A stretch of DNA of 31,602 nucleotides from an uncultured Oscillibacter sp. (GCA_934574045.1 CAKTMK010000026.1:1-31602), one strand, 5' to 3'. Positions 7,377 to 15,299 are shown, counted from the stretch's first letter. Made by a program: numbers and translations. The notes: a model not told the origin generated them from the sequence alone.

Positions 7377-8555
7377 TCAGGGATTGGGGATAAGGGGCTG
7401 GACCGTGAAGCTCAGGGCGGCGGGGGAGTGGGGATACTGCCGCGCAAAGGCGTGTACGATCCGATCGCAGACCATGCGGCTGTTTTCATAATTGGCCTGC
7501 GGCAGCAGCAGCACGTACTGCGAGACGCTGCATTGGGCCACCACGTCGCCCTTGCGCAGGCTGCGCACGATCACGCTCTGGAGATTTTCCATGCAGCAGC
7601 TCAGGCTGCGCCGGGGCAGTGGCTTTGCGCCCGCGGAGGCGGCGGAGATCAGCGCGATGTGAACGGCGTCTCCGCTGCGGGCCACGGCCCGCGCCTCAGC
7701 CTGATAGATCAGGCGGAAGAAGTCATAGTCGCATACCAGCGCGCCGCTGGAGGAGTCCTCCTCGCTGAGCTGGTTCCGCAGAAGGCCCAGATCCACCGTC
7801 CGCCCGTTGACGGTGGCGGCGGCCCGGCGGTAGAGCGCCTTGCTCTCGTCTGCGGGCAGGACGCCCAGATTGCTGTAAAACAGGTCGCTCATGGACTCAT
7901 ACGTCTTGATGACGCCCTGCTGGTCGCCCAGATCCAGCTGCGCCTGCATCAGGAACTGATAGAGCAGCTCGTCATACGGCTCGATGCCGATGGCCCGGCC
8001 GCACAGGGCCGCGATGTCGGACGGGCGCTTCTGCTCCTCCAGCTTGGGGAGGACGGAGCGCAGAACGTTTAAGTAAAGATTGTGGTAATACGTCCGCTGG
8101 GGCACGATCCACGGCTCAGAGGACAGCTTGGGCAGAAAATCGCCCCGGTAAAGGGCCAGCGCCCGGAGCTGGGCCTGCGGGTCTGCGGCGGACTGGCACT
8201 GGGCCTCGAATTCCTCCGTATCCACACAGATGGGCACCGCGCTGTTCCAGGAATAGCTGCCCTCCCGGCGGATGATGAGCGTGTGGCCCGCGCCGCCGCC
8301 CAGTCCGTCCAGCATGGCGCGCACTCGGTGGAGCATGGTCTTGAGCGCGTTGACTGGATTGGTGGTCCCCTCGTCCCCCCACAGCAGGCTGAAAAGCTCG
8401 CTCTGGGAGACGGGACGGTTGCGGCAGCAGATCATGTAGGCCAGAAGGAGCCAGACCTTTCGGGAGCGGTTGTCATCGTCCGTGATCTTCCGGCCGTTCC
8501 ACGAGAGGGAAAAGCTGCCCAGCATTTGTACGTTTAGTACAGACGGATGCTCCAT
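7377..8555 (-). CDS. BTAD/SARP-like transcription factor with a GGDEF-like C-terminal domain
   Basis: The 392-residue protein looks like a regulator of the SARP/BTAD type. Residues ~5-100 form an OmpR-like winged helix (LNVQMLGSFSLSWNGR..., then VSQSELFSLLW and NALKTMLHRVRAML). Residues ~105-255 form an all-helical BTAD/TPR-like domain (ALYRGDFLP, LIEPYDELLYQFLMQAQ-like repeats, VIKTYESM). The last ~120 residues resemble a degenerate GGDEF/cyclase fold (NLQSVIVRSLRKGDVVAQCS, then QYVLLLP) but lack the GGDEF signature, so catalysis is unlikely. A GTG 12 bases upstream is in frame, but ATG 8555 follows a GGGAGG site at 11 bases and is preferred. It is divergent from the lipoprotein gene at 8806, a possible target. 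Confidence 0.8.
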   Translation of the reverse strand: MEHPSVLNVQMLGSFSLSWNGRKITDDDNRSRKVWLLLAYMICCRNRPVSQSELFSLLWGDEGTTNPVNALKTMLHRVRAMLDGLGGGAGHTLIIRREGSYSWNSAVPICVDTEEFEAQCQSAADPQAQLRALALYRGDFLPKLSSEPWIVPQRTYYHNLYLNVLRSVLPKLEEQKRPSDIAALCGRAIGIEPYDELLYQFLMQAQLDLGDQQGVIKTYESMSDLFYSNLGVLPADESKALYRRAAATVNGRTVDLGLLRNQLSEEDSSSGALVCDYDFFRLIYQAEARAVARSGDAVHIALISAASAGAKPLPRRSLSCCMENLQSVIVRSLRKGDVVAQCSVSQYVLLLPQANYENSRMVCDRIVHAFARQYPHSPAALSFTVQPLIPNP

Positions 8556-8612
8556 TCCAAACGCCACCTCCCATCATGTGTCTGTCCGGCACAAAAAACG
8601 GACTGTAACTGG

Positions 8613-8641
8613 ATAATACCACAAGTTTCCTTTTTTGGCAA
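8613..8641 (-). promoter_or_regulatory. Promoter of the BTAD regulator gene
   Basis: On the minus strand, TTGCCA (8641-8636) and TATTAT (8618-8613) are separated by exactly 17 bases. They lie about 60 bases upstream of the regulator's ATG. Confidence 0.75.
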
Positions 8642-8702
8642 CCGGGGCCAGCAAAAAGTTACAGGAATGTGGAGAAATGGAAGACGAAATGTAAAAAAGT
8701 AC

Positions 8703-8731
8703 TTTACTTTCCAGAGGCTGCTGTGTATAAT
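8703..8731 (+). promoter_or_regulatory. Promoter of the transglutaminase-like lipoprotein gene
   Basis: TTTACT (8703-8708) and a perfect TATAAT (8726-8731) are separated by 17 bases, about 75 bases before the start codon. It faces away from the regulator promoter; the two -35 boxes are about 60 bases apart, a space that could hold a shared operator. Confidence 0.8.
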
Positions 8732-8805
8732 GACAGTACACAAGGTGAAGAAGAAGGTTCTGCGGTCCGCCGGAGAGCGGGCCGCGTTTAAGAGGAGCAG
8801 ACAGC

Positions 8806-9789
8806 ATGAAGCATGGATTTGAAAAGCTGGCCGCGGCGCTTTTGGCCGCCCTGATGACGGCGGGCTGCGGCGCGCAGACTGTGCAGACCGCGCAGCCTGC
8901 CGAGATCGCGGCGCAGGCGGTCCCAATGGCCGCGAAAACGTCCGGCCCGGCAAAGGCTGTCCCGGTGGCCGCGTCGGCCGCCCCGCTGTCCATCACGCCG
9001 GAGGCTTCCGGCAAGCTGACCCAGAAGACGGACAACGCCGTGATCGACTATTCCAACACGGCGGACGGCTATATCATGGCCCGCTACACCGGCTCCACCA
9101 CCGCCAAGCTCAAGGCGCAGGTGACCGGCCCCAGCGGCGTGGTCTACACCTATGACCTGACGGCGGGGAAGTGGGCCGTTTTCTCCCTCTCGGATGGGAA
9201 CGGCAGCTATAAGGCGTCCATTTTCCAAAACGTCTCCGGCAGCAAATACGCCACCGTTACCTCCGTCAGCTTCACGGCGGAGATGAAAAACGACTTCGCG
9301 CCCTTCCTGCTGCCCAATCAGTACGTGGACTATTCCGCCGCGCCCAACTCCGTGGCCAAGGCCAAGGAGCTGACCAAGGGCAAAAAGGATACGCTGGAGC
9401 AGGTGCAGGCCATCTACGAGTTCGTGGTGGATCACCTGACCTATGACAAGGAGAAAGCCGCGAATGTGAAGAGCGGATATCTCCCCGTGCTGGACACGGT
9501 GCTGGCCCAGAAGAAGGGCATCTGCTTCGACTATGCCGCGCTGATGGCCGGGATGCTGCGCAGTCAGGGCGTGCCCTGCAAGCTGGTGGTGGGATATGCC
9601 GGAAAGGCGTATCACGCGTGGATCAACGTGTACTCCGAGGAGACCGGCTGGGTCAACGGCGCGATCTACTTTGACGGCGACTCGTGGAAGCTGATGGACC
9701 CCACCTTCGCCTCCAGCGGCAAGCAGAGCAAGGAGATCATGAGCTACATCGGCGACGGCAGCCACTATACCGCCAAATACATCTATTGA
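8806..9789 (+). CDS. Transglutaminase-like domain lipoprotein
   Basis: This 327-residue exported lipoprotein has a signal peptide ending in a lipobox (LMTAGC, Cys21), so it should be anchored to the outer face of the membrane. A low-complexity Ala/Gln/Pro linker follows, then a small beta-rich region (~75-165) and a transglutaminase-like (cysteine protease fold) domain at about 180-300. The catalytic triad is visible: Cys240 in KGICFDYAA, His270 in AYHAWI and Asp298 in LMDPTF. Such bacterial proteins may act as peptidases or crosslinkers of envelope proteins; the substrate is unknown. It is a single-gene unit with its own promoter and a terminator at 9840-9870. Confidence 0.88.
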   Translation: MKHGFEKLAAALLAALMTAGCGAQTVQTAQPAEIAAQAVPMAAKTSGPAKAVPVAASAAPLSITPEASGKLTQKTDNAVIDYSNTADGYIMARYTGSTTAKLKAQVTGPSGVVYTYDLTAGKWAVFSLSDGNGSYKASIFQNVSGSKYATVTSVSFTAEMKNDFAPFLLPNQYVDYSAAPNSVAKAKELTKGKKDTLEQVQAIYEFVVDHLTYDKEKAANVKSGYLPVLDTVLAQKKGICFDYAALMAGMLRSQGVPCKLVVGYAGKAYHAWINVYSEETGWVNGAIYFDGDSWKLMDPTFASSGKQSKEIMSYIGDGSHYTAKYIY

Positions 9790-9810
9790 AGTGTTCCGCC
9801 GGAAAAACTC

Positions 9811-9839
9811 TTTACTATTTCATGGAAAACCGTTAAAAT
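9811..9839 (+). promoter_or_regulatory. Possible promoter of the pilus-like operon
   Basis: TTTACT (9811-9816) and TAAAAT (9834-9839) are separated by 17 bases. Transcription would start inside the terminator hairpin at 9840-9870, so this RNA would escape that terminator and read into the pilC-like gene at 9925. Box matches are fair and no other promoter is visible in the gap. Confidence 0.4.
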
Positions 9840-9870
9840 GGGCTTGCAGTTTTCTGCAAGCCCGTTTTTT
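9840..9870 (+). terminator. Terminator of the lipoprotein gene
   Basis: Perfect 10-base arms (9840-9849 and 9854-9863) with a TTTT loop are followed by GTTTTTT, 50 bases after the lipoprotein stop codon. Confidence 0.92.
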
Positions 9871-9924
9871 GTGCCGCGTCCCGCGGCGCGGCGGCGGATC
9901 ACGATAAGAAAGCGGAGTTTGAGC

Positions 9925-10962
9925 ATGAACAGACTTTCCAACGATCAGATATCGGCTCTTTGCATGGAGCTGGCGCTGATGCTCCACGCGGGCATCAGCA
10001 CGGACGACGGACTGCGCCTGATGCTGGAGGATGAAAAGGCGGCAGGCCGGTCCGTGGTCAAGACGCTTGCCGACGCCATGGACGACGGCAAGCCCCTCGC
10101 AAAGGCCATGGCGGAGAGTGGAGCGTTCCCGCCCTACGCGGCGGGCCTTGTGGAGGTCGGCACCCGGACCGGGCGGCTGGAGGAGGCGCTGAGCGCCCTC
10201 TCCGCCTATTACGACAACCGCGCCCGGCTGGAGACGCAGGTGCGGGGCGCACTGCTCTATCCGGCGATGCTGTTCCTTCTGATGCTGGTGGTGGTGGCGG
10301 TTCTGCTTGCTAAGGTGCTGCCGGTGTTCGATCAGGTTTTTCGCTCACTGGGCGGGACCATGACCGGCGTGGCGGGCGGCCTTTTGCAGCTGGGCCGCTG
10401 GCTGGACGGCGCGCTGCCGGTTTTGTGTGCGGTGCTGGCGCTGGCGGCGGCGGCCATGGCAGCTTTCGCCGTGTCGGGTCGGTTCCGGGACCGCTGCCTG
10501 CACGGCTGGCGTGTGAAGCACGCCGTCCGCGGCGTGACGGGCAAGCTCATCTCCGCCCGGATGGCGCAGGCGCTGTCCATGGGCCTGCGGTCCGGCCTGC
10601 CCATGGAGGAGGCGCTGGAGCTGGCCGGTTCCCTGCTGGAGGACGCGCCCGCCGCGCAGCAGCGCTGCCATGACTGCCGCGTCCGTCTGGAGGACGGCGC
10701 GCCGCTGGCGGACGCCATGCGGCAGACCCAGATCCTTCCTGCGGCGTACTGCCGGATGCTGGCGCTGGGCGCCCGCAGCGGCTCCGCCGACACGGTGATG
10801 GAGGAGGTGGCCCGCCGCCTTTCCGAGGAGAGCGAGGCGGAGCTTCAGGCGCAGGTGAACCGGGTGGAGCCGACGCTGACGGTGGCTGGATCGCTGCTGG
10901 TGGGCGTGATCCTGCTCTCGGCCATGCTGCCGCTGCTCAACGTCCTGTCCGCCGTGGGGTGA
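9925..10962 (+). CDS. PilC/GspF-type inner membrane platform protein
   Basis: The 345-residue product belongs to the type II secretion/type IV pilus platform family, which links the motor ATPase to the growing pilus. Two tandem GspF domains are visible: the first with LCMELALMLHAGISTDDGL and AAGLVEVGTRTGRLEEAL, the second with RMAQALSMGLRSGLPMEEAL and RMLALGARSGSADTVMEEVA. Three membrane segments lie at about residues 140-165, 180-203 and 318-340. The frame is open from 9838, but ATG 9925 follows a GCGGAG site and starts at the conserved domain. It leads a tightly packed operon with four pilin-like proteins, a PilT-type ATPase and a sortase. Confidence 0.88.
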   Translation: MNRLSNDQISALCMELALMLHAGISTDDGLRLMLEDEKAAGRSVVKTLADAMDDGKPLAKAMAESGAFPPYAAGLVEVGTRTGRLEEALSALSAYYDNRARLETQVRGALLYPAMLFLLMLVVVAVLLAKVLPVFDQVFRSLGGTMTGVAGGLLQLGRWLDGALPVLCAVLALAAAAMAAFAVSGRFRDRCLHGWRVKHAVRGVTGKLISARMAQALSMGLRSGLPMEEALELAGSLLEDAPAAQQRCHDCRVRLEDGAPLADAMRQTQILPAAYCRMLALGARSGSADTVMEEVARRLSEESEAELQAQVNRVEPTLTVAGSLLVGVILLSAMLPLLNVLSAVG

Positions 10963-10966
10963 ACGC

Positions 10967-11290
10967 ATGAACGGACGGGAAAAGCTGGCCGCCGCGCTGC
11001 GGGCGCTGGCGGCTCCGGCGGCGATGCTGCTGGCTGCGCTGGCGCTGACGGCGGCGGTGGGCCGCCTGTCGTCCGACGGGACGGCGGAGGGCCGGGACCG
11101 GCTGGAGGACGCCGTGCGCCGCGCGGCGGTGACCTGCTATGCCTGCGAGGGCGTCTATCCCCCCACGCTGGCGTATCTGGAGGAGCATTACGGCGTGCAG
11201 GTGGACGAGGACCGGTACACGGTCTTTTACGAGGCGTTTGCGGAAAACCTGATGCCGGAGATCACCGTGGTGGAGAACGAGGGCGCATGA
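10967..11290 (+). CDS. Small single-pass protein of the pilus-like operon
   Basis: This 107-residue protein has one N-terminal hydrophobic segment (about residues 12-34) and a small acidic outer domain with two cysteines (TCYACEG) and the stretch YPPTLAYLEEHYGVQVD. The YP..L.YL element resembles the peptides of small pseudopilin-like proteins, but no G/FxxxE prepilin cleavage motif is visible. It begins 4 bases after the pilC-like gene and overlaps the next start (ATGA), so the genes are co-translated. I do not recognise a named family; a minor pilin or pilus-assembly role is inferred from context. Confidence 0.72.
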   Translation: MNGREKLAAALRALAAPAAMLLAALALTAAVGRLSSDGTAEGRDRLEDAVRRAAVTCYACEGVYPPTLAYLEEHYGVQVDEDRYTVFYEAFAENLMPEITVVENEGA

Positions 11291-11790
11291 AACGATACGT
11301 GAGACAACATCATATGGACGGGCTGTTCGTCCTGCTGAGCTTCGGCGTGTTCGCCGTGTGCGTGCTGCTGGTGCTGCTGACGGGGGCGGACGTGTGCCGG
11401 TCCCAAACGGAGCGGGATCAGGCCGCGTGGTCCCGGCGCACCGGCGCGCAGTATCTGACGGCAAAGCTGCGCCACGCCGATGAGGCGGGGGCCATTGGCT
11501 TTTCCGGCGGGGACGGCGCCCTCTGGTACGACACGCTGGATCTGCGGGAGGAGATCGACGGGGAGACCTACGTCACCCGGGTCTACTGCTACGACGGCTA
11601 CATCCGGGAGCTGTTCACCGTGGACGGCGGCGTTTATGCCCCGGAGGACGGCGAGCCGGTCCTTGCGGCGCAGGAGCTGCGCTTCGGCTGGGACGGCGAG
11701 CTGGTGGAAGCGGTCTGCGTGGACGCGGACGGGCAGGTCAGCCGGTCTTATTTCGCGCCCCGCAGCGGAGAGGGGGCGGACCCGTCATGA
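11287..11790 (+). CDS. DUF4860-like pilus-operon protein
   Basis: The 167-residue protein has a short basic N terminus (MKRYVRQHH), one membrane segment at about residues 11-34, and an outer domain of about 120 residues rich in beta-type sequence (GGDGALWYDTLDLREEIDG, YVTRVYCYDGYIREL). This pattern is like the DUF4860 family found in pilin-type operons of Clostridia; that match is from memory. It overlaps both neighbours by 4 bases. A minor pseudopilin (GspJ-like) function is plausible but the classical cleavage motif is missing. Confidence 0.7.
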   Translation: MKRYVRQHHMDGLFVLLSFGVFAVCVLLVLLTGADVCRSQTERDQAAWSRRTGAQYLTAKLRHADEAGAIGFSGGDGALWYDTLDLREEIDGETYVTRVYCYDGYIRELFTVDGGVYAPEDGEPVLAAQELRFGWDGELVEAVCVDADGQVSRSYFAPRSGEGADPS

Positions 11791-12236
11791 AGAGCAAAGC
11801 GCCCCTGGCGCTGATGGAGCAGCTCGTGATGGTGCTGGTGTTCGCGCTGGCGGCGGCGCTGTGCGTGCAGGCGTTTTTCGCGTCCGACCGGATGTCCCGT
11901 CAGGGCGAGGCCCGGGACCGGGCGGTGCTGCTGGCGCAGAACACGGCGGAGTACCTGAAGGAATACGGCGCGGAGCAGACGGCGCAGACGCTGGCGCAGG
12001 CGCTGGGCGGCACGGCGGAGACGCCGGAGCGGGTGTGCGTGTATCTGGACGGCGGTCTGTCGGAGGACCGGCCCGCATCGGAGGACGCGGCGTATCTTCT
12101 GCGCGTGGAGCTGGAGGACGCGCGGTGCGGCGGCCGGCTGGGCCGGGCTGGGGTTTCGGTCTATCAGGCGGGGGCGGCGGAGCCGCTGTTCTCCATCCCC
12201 GCCGCGTGGCAGGAGGGCGAAGATGCGCAGGCGTGA
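11787..12236 (+). CDS. Minor pilin-like protein, single membrane segment
   Basis: This 149-residue protein has an N-terminal hydrophobic helix (LMEQLVMVLVFALAAALCVQAFF, about residues 9-31) continuing into a long polar helix (EARDRAVLLAQNTAEYLKEYG), the architecture of pilin-like subunits of the GspI/PilV kind. A small C-terminal beta-rich part follows. The A-L-M-E-Q stretch places a glutamate close to the expected +5 position of a pilin, but no preceding Gly is present, so processing would be atypical. It shares a 4-base overlap with the previous gene and a 14-base overlap with the next. Confidence 0.7.
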   Translation: MKSKAPLALMEQLVMVLVFALAAALCVQAFFASDRMSRQGEARDRAVLLAQNTAEYLKEYGAEQTAQTLAQALGGTAETPERVCVYLDGGLSEDRPASEDAAYLLRVELEDARCGGRLGRAGVSVYQAGAAEPLFSIPAAWQEGEDAQA

Positions 12237-12642
12237 AAAACGGGGCTTTTCGGTGCCGGTGGTGGGCGGAAGCTCGCTGCTGGTGATCTTTGCCGTGCTG
12301 TGCCTGACGGTGCTGGCCATGCTCAGCCTGTCCACCGCTCGCAGCAGCGCGGAGTTGAGCCGCGCGTCCGCGGACGCGGCGGCGGCCTATTACGAGGCGG
12401 ACGCGCAGGCGGAGGAGATCCTTGCCCGCCTGCGCGGCGGAGAGACGCCGGAGGGCGTGATCTCCGGCGGAGACGGTACGTATCAATATGAGGTCCCCAT
12501 CTCCCAGACGCAGGCGCTGTCCGTCTGCGTGCGGGCGGCGGAGGACGGATGGACGGTCCTGCGCTGGAAGGCGGTGTCCACCGCCCAGTGGACCCCGGAC
12601 GAGAGCATCGAGGTCTGGGACGGCGAGGCTGTGATGTTTTGA
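12223..12642 (+). CDS. Pilin-like protein with degenerate prepilin leader
   Basis: The 139-residue product starts with a basic leader and a G-F junction (MRRREKRGFSVPVVGG) that resembles a prepilin cleavage site, followed by a hydrophobic helix (about residues 17-36) and a long Ala-rich helix (SSAELSRASADAAAAYYEAD) of the kind seen in PilX/GspK-like subunits. The glutamate normally found at +5 after the G-F junction is replaced by valine. The C-terminal part is beta-type with a cysteine (LSVCVRAAEDGWTVLRW). An AGGAGGG site within the previous gene sets the start. The function is inferred from architecture and neighbours. Confidence 0.72.
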   Translation: MRRREKRGFSVPVVGGSSLLVIFAVLCLTVLAMLSLSTARSSAELSRASADAAAAYYEADAQAEEILARLRGGETPEGVISGGDGTYQYEVPISQTQALSVCVRAAEDGWTVLRWKAVSTAQWTPDESIEVWDGEAVMF

Positions 12643-12675
12643 TCCCGGCGTCCGCGCCGGAAAGAGGAGGAACGG

Positions 12676-13737
12676 ATGGAAGTAAAGGAGTTTCTGGAGA
12701 AGGCGGTGAACGACGGCGCCTCCGACATTTTCATCGTGGCCGGCGGCCCGGTGAGCGAAAAGCTGGACGGCCGCATCCGGCCGCTGACGGAGGGCCGCGT
12801 CCTGCCCGACAGCACCAAGAGCCTGATCGAGGAGATCTACCGTCTGGCGCAGCGGGACATGGCGCGCTTTCTGGACAGCGGCGATGACGACTTCTCCTTT
12901 GCCATCGCGGGCCTTGCCCGCTTCCGGGTGAATACCTACCGCCAGCGCGGCTCGCTGGCGGCGGTGATCCGGGTGGTGTCCTTCGACATTCCGGACTACC
13001 GTGCCCTCGGCATTCCGGAGAGCATCATGGCGCTGGCGGAGGAGACCCACGGGCTGCTCATCGTCTCCGGCACCGCCGGAAGCGGCAAGTCCACCACGCA
13101 GGCCTGCCTGATCGACCGGATCAACCGCACCCGGGAGGCCCACATCATCACGCTGGAGGACCCCATCGAGTTTCTGTACCGGGACCAGAGGAGCATCATC
13201 AGCCAGCGGGAGGTCACGGTGGACACGGCGGACTATCTCTCCGCCCTGCGGGCCAGTCTCCGGCAGGCGCCGGACGTGATCCTGCTGGGAGAGATGCGGG
13301 ACCCGGAGACGATCCACACCGCCATGACCGCGGCGGAGACGGGCCATCTGGTCATCGCCACGCTGCACACCAAGGGCGCGGTGAACACCATCGACCGCAT
13401 TGTGGACGCCTTCCCCGGCGGGCAGCAGTCTCAGGTGCGCACCCAGCTCTCCATGGTGCTGCGGGCGGTGGCGTCCCAGCAGCTCCTTCCCGGCGTGGAC
13501 GGCGGGCTGGAGCCGGCCTTTGAGCTGATGACCATGAACAGCGCCATCCGCAGCATGATCCGCGACTGCAAGACCTATCAGATCGACAACGAGCTGCGCA
13601 CGGCGGGGGACGGCGGGATGTTCGCCATGGACCAGTCCATCCTCAAGCTGTTCCGCGCGGGGAGGATCAGCCGGGAGACCGCGCTGGATTACGCCGACAA
13701 TCCCGACCAGATGCGCCGTCGGGTGGACGCCCAGTGA
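12676..13737 (+). CDS. PilT-type pilus ATPase
   Basis: The 353-residue protein is a secretion/pilus hexameric ATPase of the PilT/PilU (retraction-type) branch. The N-terminal domain holds ASDIFIVAGG and KLDGRIRPL, the counterpart of PilT's SDLHL...G. The motor domain shows a Walker A GTAGSGKST (about residues 131-139), an Asp box ITLEDPIEF, a Walker B-like PDVILLGEMRDPET and the His box GHLVIATLHTKGAVNTIDRIVD. A strong AGAGGAGG site precedes the ATG. It is the only motor ATPase visible in the operon; no PilB/GspE and no prepilin peptidase are present. It overlaps the sortase gene start by 4 bases. Confidence 0.9.
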   Translation: MEVKEFLEKAVNDGASDIFIVAGGPVSEKLDGRIRPLTEGRVLPDSTKSLIEEIYRLAQRDMARFLDSGDDDFSFAIAGLARFRVNTYRQRGSLAAVIRVVSFDIPDYRALGIPESIMALAEETHGLLIVSGTAGSGKSTTQACLIDRINRTREAHIITLEDPIEFLYRDQRSIISQREVTVDTADYLSALRASLRQAPDVILLGEMRDPETIHTAMTAAETGHLVIATLHTKGAVNTIDRIVDAFPGGQQSQVRTQLSMVLRAVASQQLLPGVDGGLEPAFELMTMNSAIRSMIRDCKTYQIDNELRTAGDGGMFAMDQSILKLFRAGRISRETALDYADNPDQMRRRVDAQ

Positions 13738-14552
13738 GACCGCAGATGAAGCGGCCGGCGCGCCTTGCGGCCATCGGGGTGCTGGCCGCTGTATTCGTCG
13801 TCAGTCTGGCGGTGGTCGTTCACCGGCTGGCCGAGTACCGCGCGGGCGGGCAGACCTATGCCGCGGCGCAGGAGCTGGCGCGCGTCCCGGCGGAGCCGGT
13901 CCCCGCGGCCGAAGAAGCGGATCCGTATGAAGCCGCGCTGGCGGAGCTGGATCTGCCCGCGCTTCAGGCGGTGAACGGCGACGCGCTGGGCTGGATCATG
14001 ATCCCGGAGACGGAGATCTCCTATCCGCTGGTGCAGGGGACGGACAACCAGTATTACCTGACCCACACGTGGGACAACGCGCCCAGCGCGGTGGGGGCCG
14101 TTTTTCTGGACTGGCGGGCCAGCCCGGACCTGAGCGATTTCCACACCCTGATCTACGGCCACCGGATGAAAAACGGCTCCATGTTCGCGGGGCTGAAGTA
14201 TTTCAGCGACCGGGATTACTGGCAGGAGCACCCGTACGTCTACATTACGGACGGCGGCGGGACGAAGCGCTATGAGATCTTCTCCGCCTATGAGGCGGAT
14301 GTCCGGGGCGAGACGTACCGCGTCGGCCAGCAGAGCCGGGAGGAAAAGCAGGCGTATCTCGACTTCTGCCTTGCCCAGTCGAAGTATGATACCGGCGTGG
14401 TCCCCACCGTGGACGACACGGTCGTGACCCTCTCCACCTGCACCGGCAGCGGCCACGCCACCCGCTGGGTGGTACAGGCCCGGCTGGAGGGCGGCCTGCC
14501 CGCCGAAAGTACGGAGACGGGCGAAGCCGCGTCCTCCGGCGCGGCCGCGTGA
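13734..14552 (+). CDS. srtB: Class B sortase
   Basis: The 272-residue transpeptidase attaches or crosslinks proteins to the cell surface through a sorting signal. A single N-terminal membrane anchor (about residues 12-28) is followed by a linker and the sortase barrel. Active-site residues are His143 in LIYGHRM, Cys236 in TLSTC and Arg244 in GHATRW. The GW.MIP..EISYPLVQG opening and the extra helices match class B. The first codon is GTG overlapping the pilT-type stop; an ATG four codons later is an alternative. Being translationally coupled to the pilus-like operon suggests that the sortase acts on one of its products, although none of the neighbouring proteins shows a clear C-terminal sorting signal. 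Confidence 0.9.
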   Translation: MRPQMKRPARLAAIGVLAAVFVVSLAVVVHRLAEYRAGGQTYAAAQELARVPAEPVPAAEEADPYEAALAELDLPALQAVNGDALGWIMIPETEISYPLVQGTDNQYYLTHTWDNAPSAVGAVFLDWRASPDLSDFHTLIYGHRMKNGSMFAGLKYFSDRDYWQEHPYVYITDGGGTKRYEIFSAYEADVRGETYRVGQQSREEKQAYLDFCLAQSKYDTGVVPTVDDTVVTLSTCTGSGHATRWVVQARLEGGLPAESTETGEAASSGAAA

Positions 14553-14585
14553 AAAGAGAAAAAAGCGCCGCTCCGGCGGCGGAAA

Positions 14586-14634
14586 AGCGCTCCCCCTGTG
14601 AAGGACAACGGCTGTCCATCGCAGGGGGAGCGCT
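14586..14634 (-). terminator. Terminator of the flavodoxin gene
   Basis: Long complementary arms (14586-14598 and 14622-14634) with an inner GGACA/TGTCC stem are followed on the minus strand by TTTT. It lies about 14 bases after the flavodoxin stop codon and also between converging genes. Confidence 0.65.
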
Positions 14635-14647
14635 GATCGGATAGGTT

Positions 14648-15112
14648 TTACAGGCTCTTTGCCCAGCCCGCCGCGTTGGCGCGGGTCAGGCGCTTGCCCG
14701 GCTTCCAGTTCGCCGCGGGGCAGTGGGCCTTCAGGCTGCTCTCGGACCGCTCGATCCCGCTGCCGCCGGAGGTGGCGAAGGGAATGACCGTCTTGCCGGA
14801 GAAGTCGTGGCTCTCGAGGAACGTGTCCACGATGCGCGGCTCCACGTACCACCAGATGGGGAAGCCCAGCAGGACGGTGTCGTAGCCGCTGAGATTCAGC
14901 TCCGCGGGCGCGATGGCCGGACGGCTGGCGGGATCGTTCATTTCCAGCGTGCTGCGGCTCTTTTTGTCCATCCAGTCCAGATCGGCGTCGGTGTAGGGCT
15001 GGGCGGGGGCGATCTCGTGGAGATCGGCGTTCAGCGCCTGCGCCAGCTCCTTTGCAACGCCTGCGGTCACGCCGCTGGCGGAGAAATATGCGACCAAAGT
15101 TTTCCCGTTCAT
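14648..15112 (-). CDS. Flavodoxin family protein
   Basis: This 154-residue FMN-binding protein resembles short stand-alone flavodoxins used in redox stress or metabolism. The phosphate-binding loop is near the start (VAYFSASGVTAGVAKELA), with the flavin-stacking segments LLGFPIWWYVEPRIVDTFLESHDFSGK and IPFATSGGSGIERS characteristic of this subfamily. The length is normal. It has a good GGAG ribosome binding site. Its promoter at 15269-15299 has the wide spacer and internal dyad of genes controlled by MerR-family regulators, suggesting induction by a redox or electrophile signal. No MerR gene is in the window. Confidence 0.9.
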   Translation of the reverse strand: MNGKTLVAYFSASGVTAGVAKELAQALNADLHEIAPAQPYTDADLDWMDKKSRSTLEMNDPASRPAIAPAELNLSGYDTVLLGFPIWWYVEPRIVDTFLESHDFSGKTVIPFATSGGSGIERSESSLKAHCPAANWKPGKRLTRANAAGWAKSL

Positions 15113-15268
15113 TGCATGTACTCCTTAAATATCATGAAATGTTCGCCGCGGCCTTGGCCGCGTTTCCCGGACGGAGACGCCCCGCGGTGCGTTTTGCCGT
15201 GCCCGGTTTGCCCGCCGCGACAGAAAAGATTTCCCGGACTGACCGGCCGCTCCGTTCGTTCCGTCCCT

Positions 15269-15299
15269 ATCATAACACTGAAAGTAAACTTTAAGTCAA
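15269..15299 (-). promoter_or_regulatory. MerR-type promoter/operator of the flavodoxin gene
   Basis: On the minus strand, TTGACT (15299-15294) and TATGAT (15274-15269) are separated by 19 bases, which is too wide for unaided sigma-A. Between them lies an imperfect 8-base dyad (15278-15285 and 15288-15295, core AAAGT-AA-ACTTT). A 19-base spacer with a central dyad is the known layout of MerR-family activated promoters. Confidence 0.7.
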
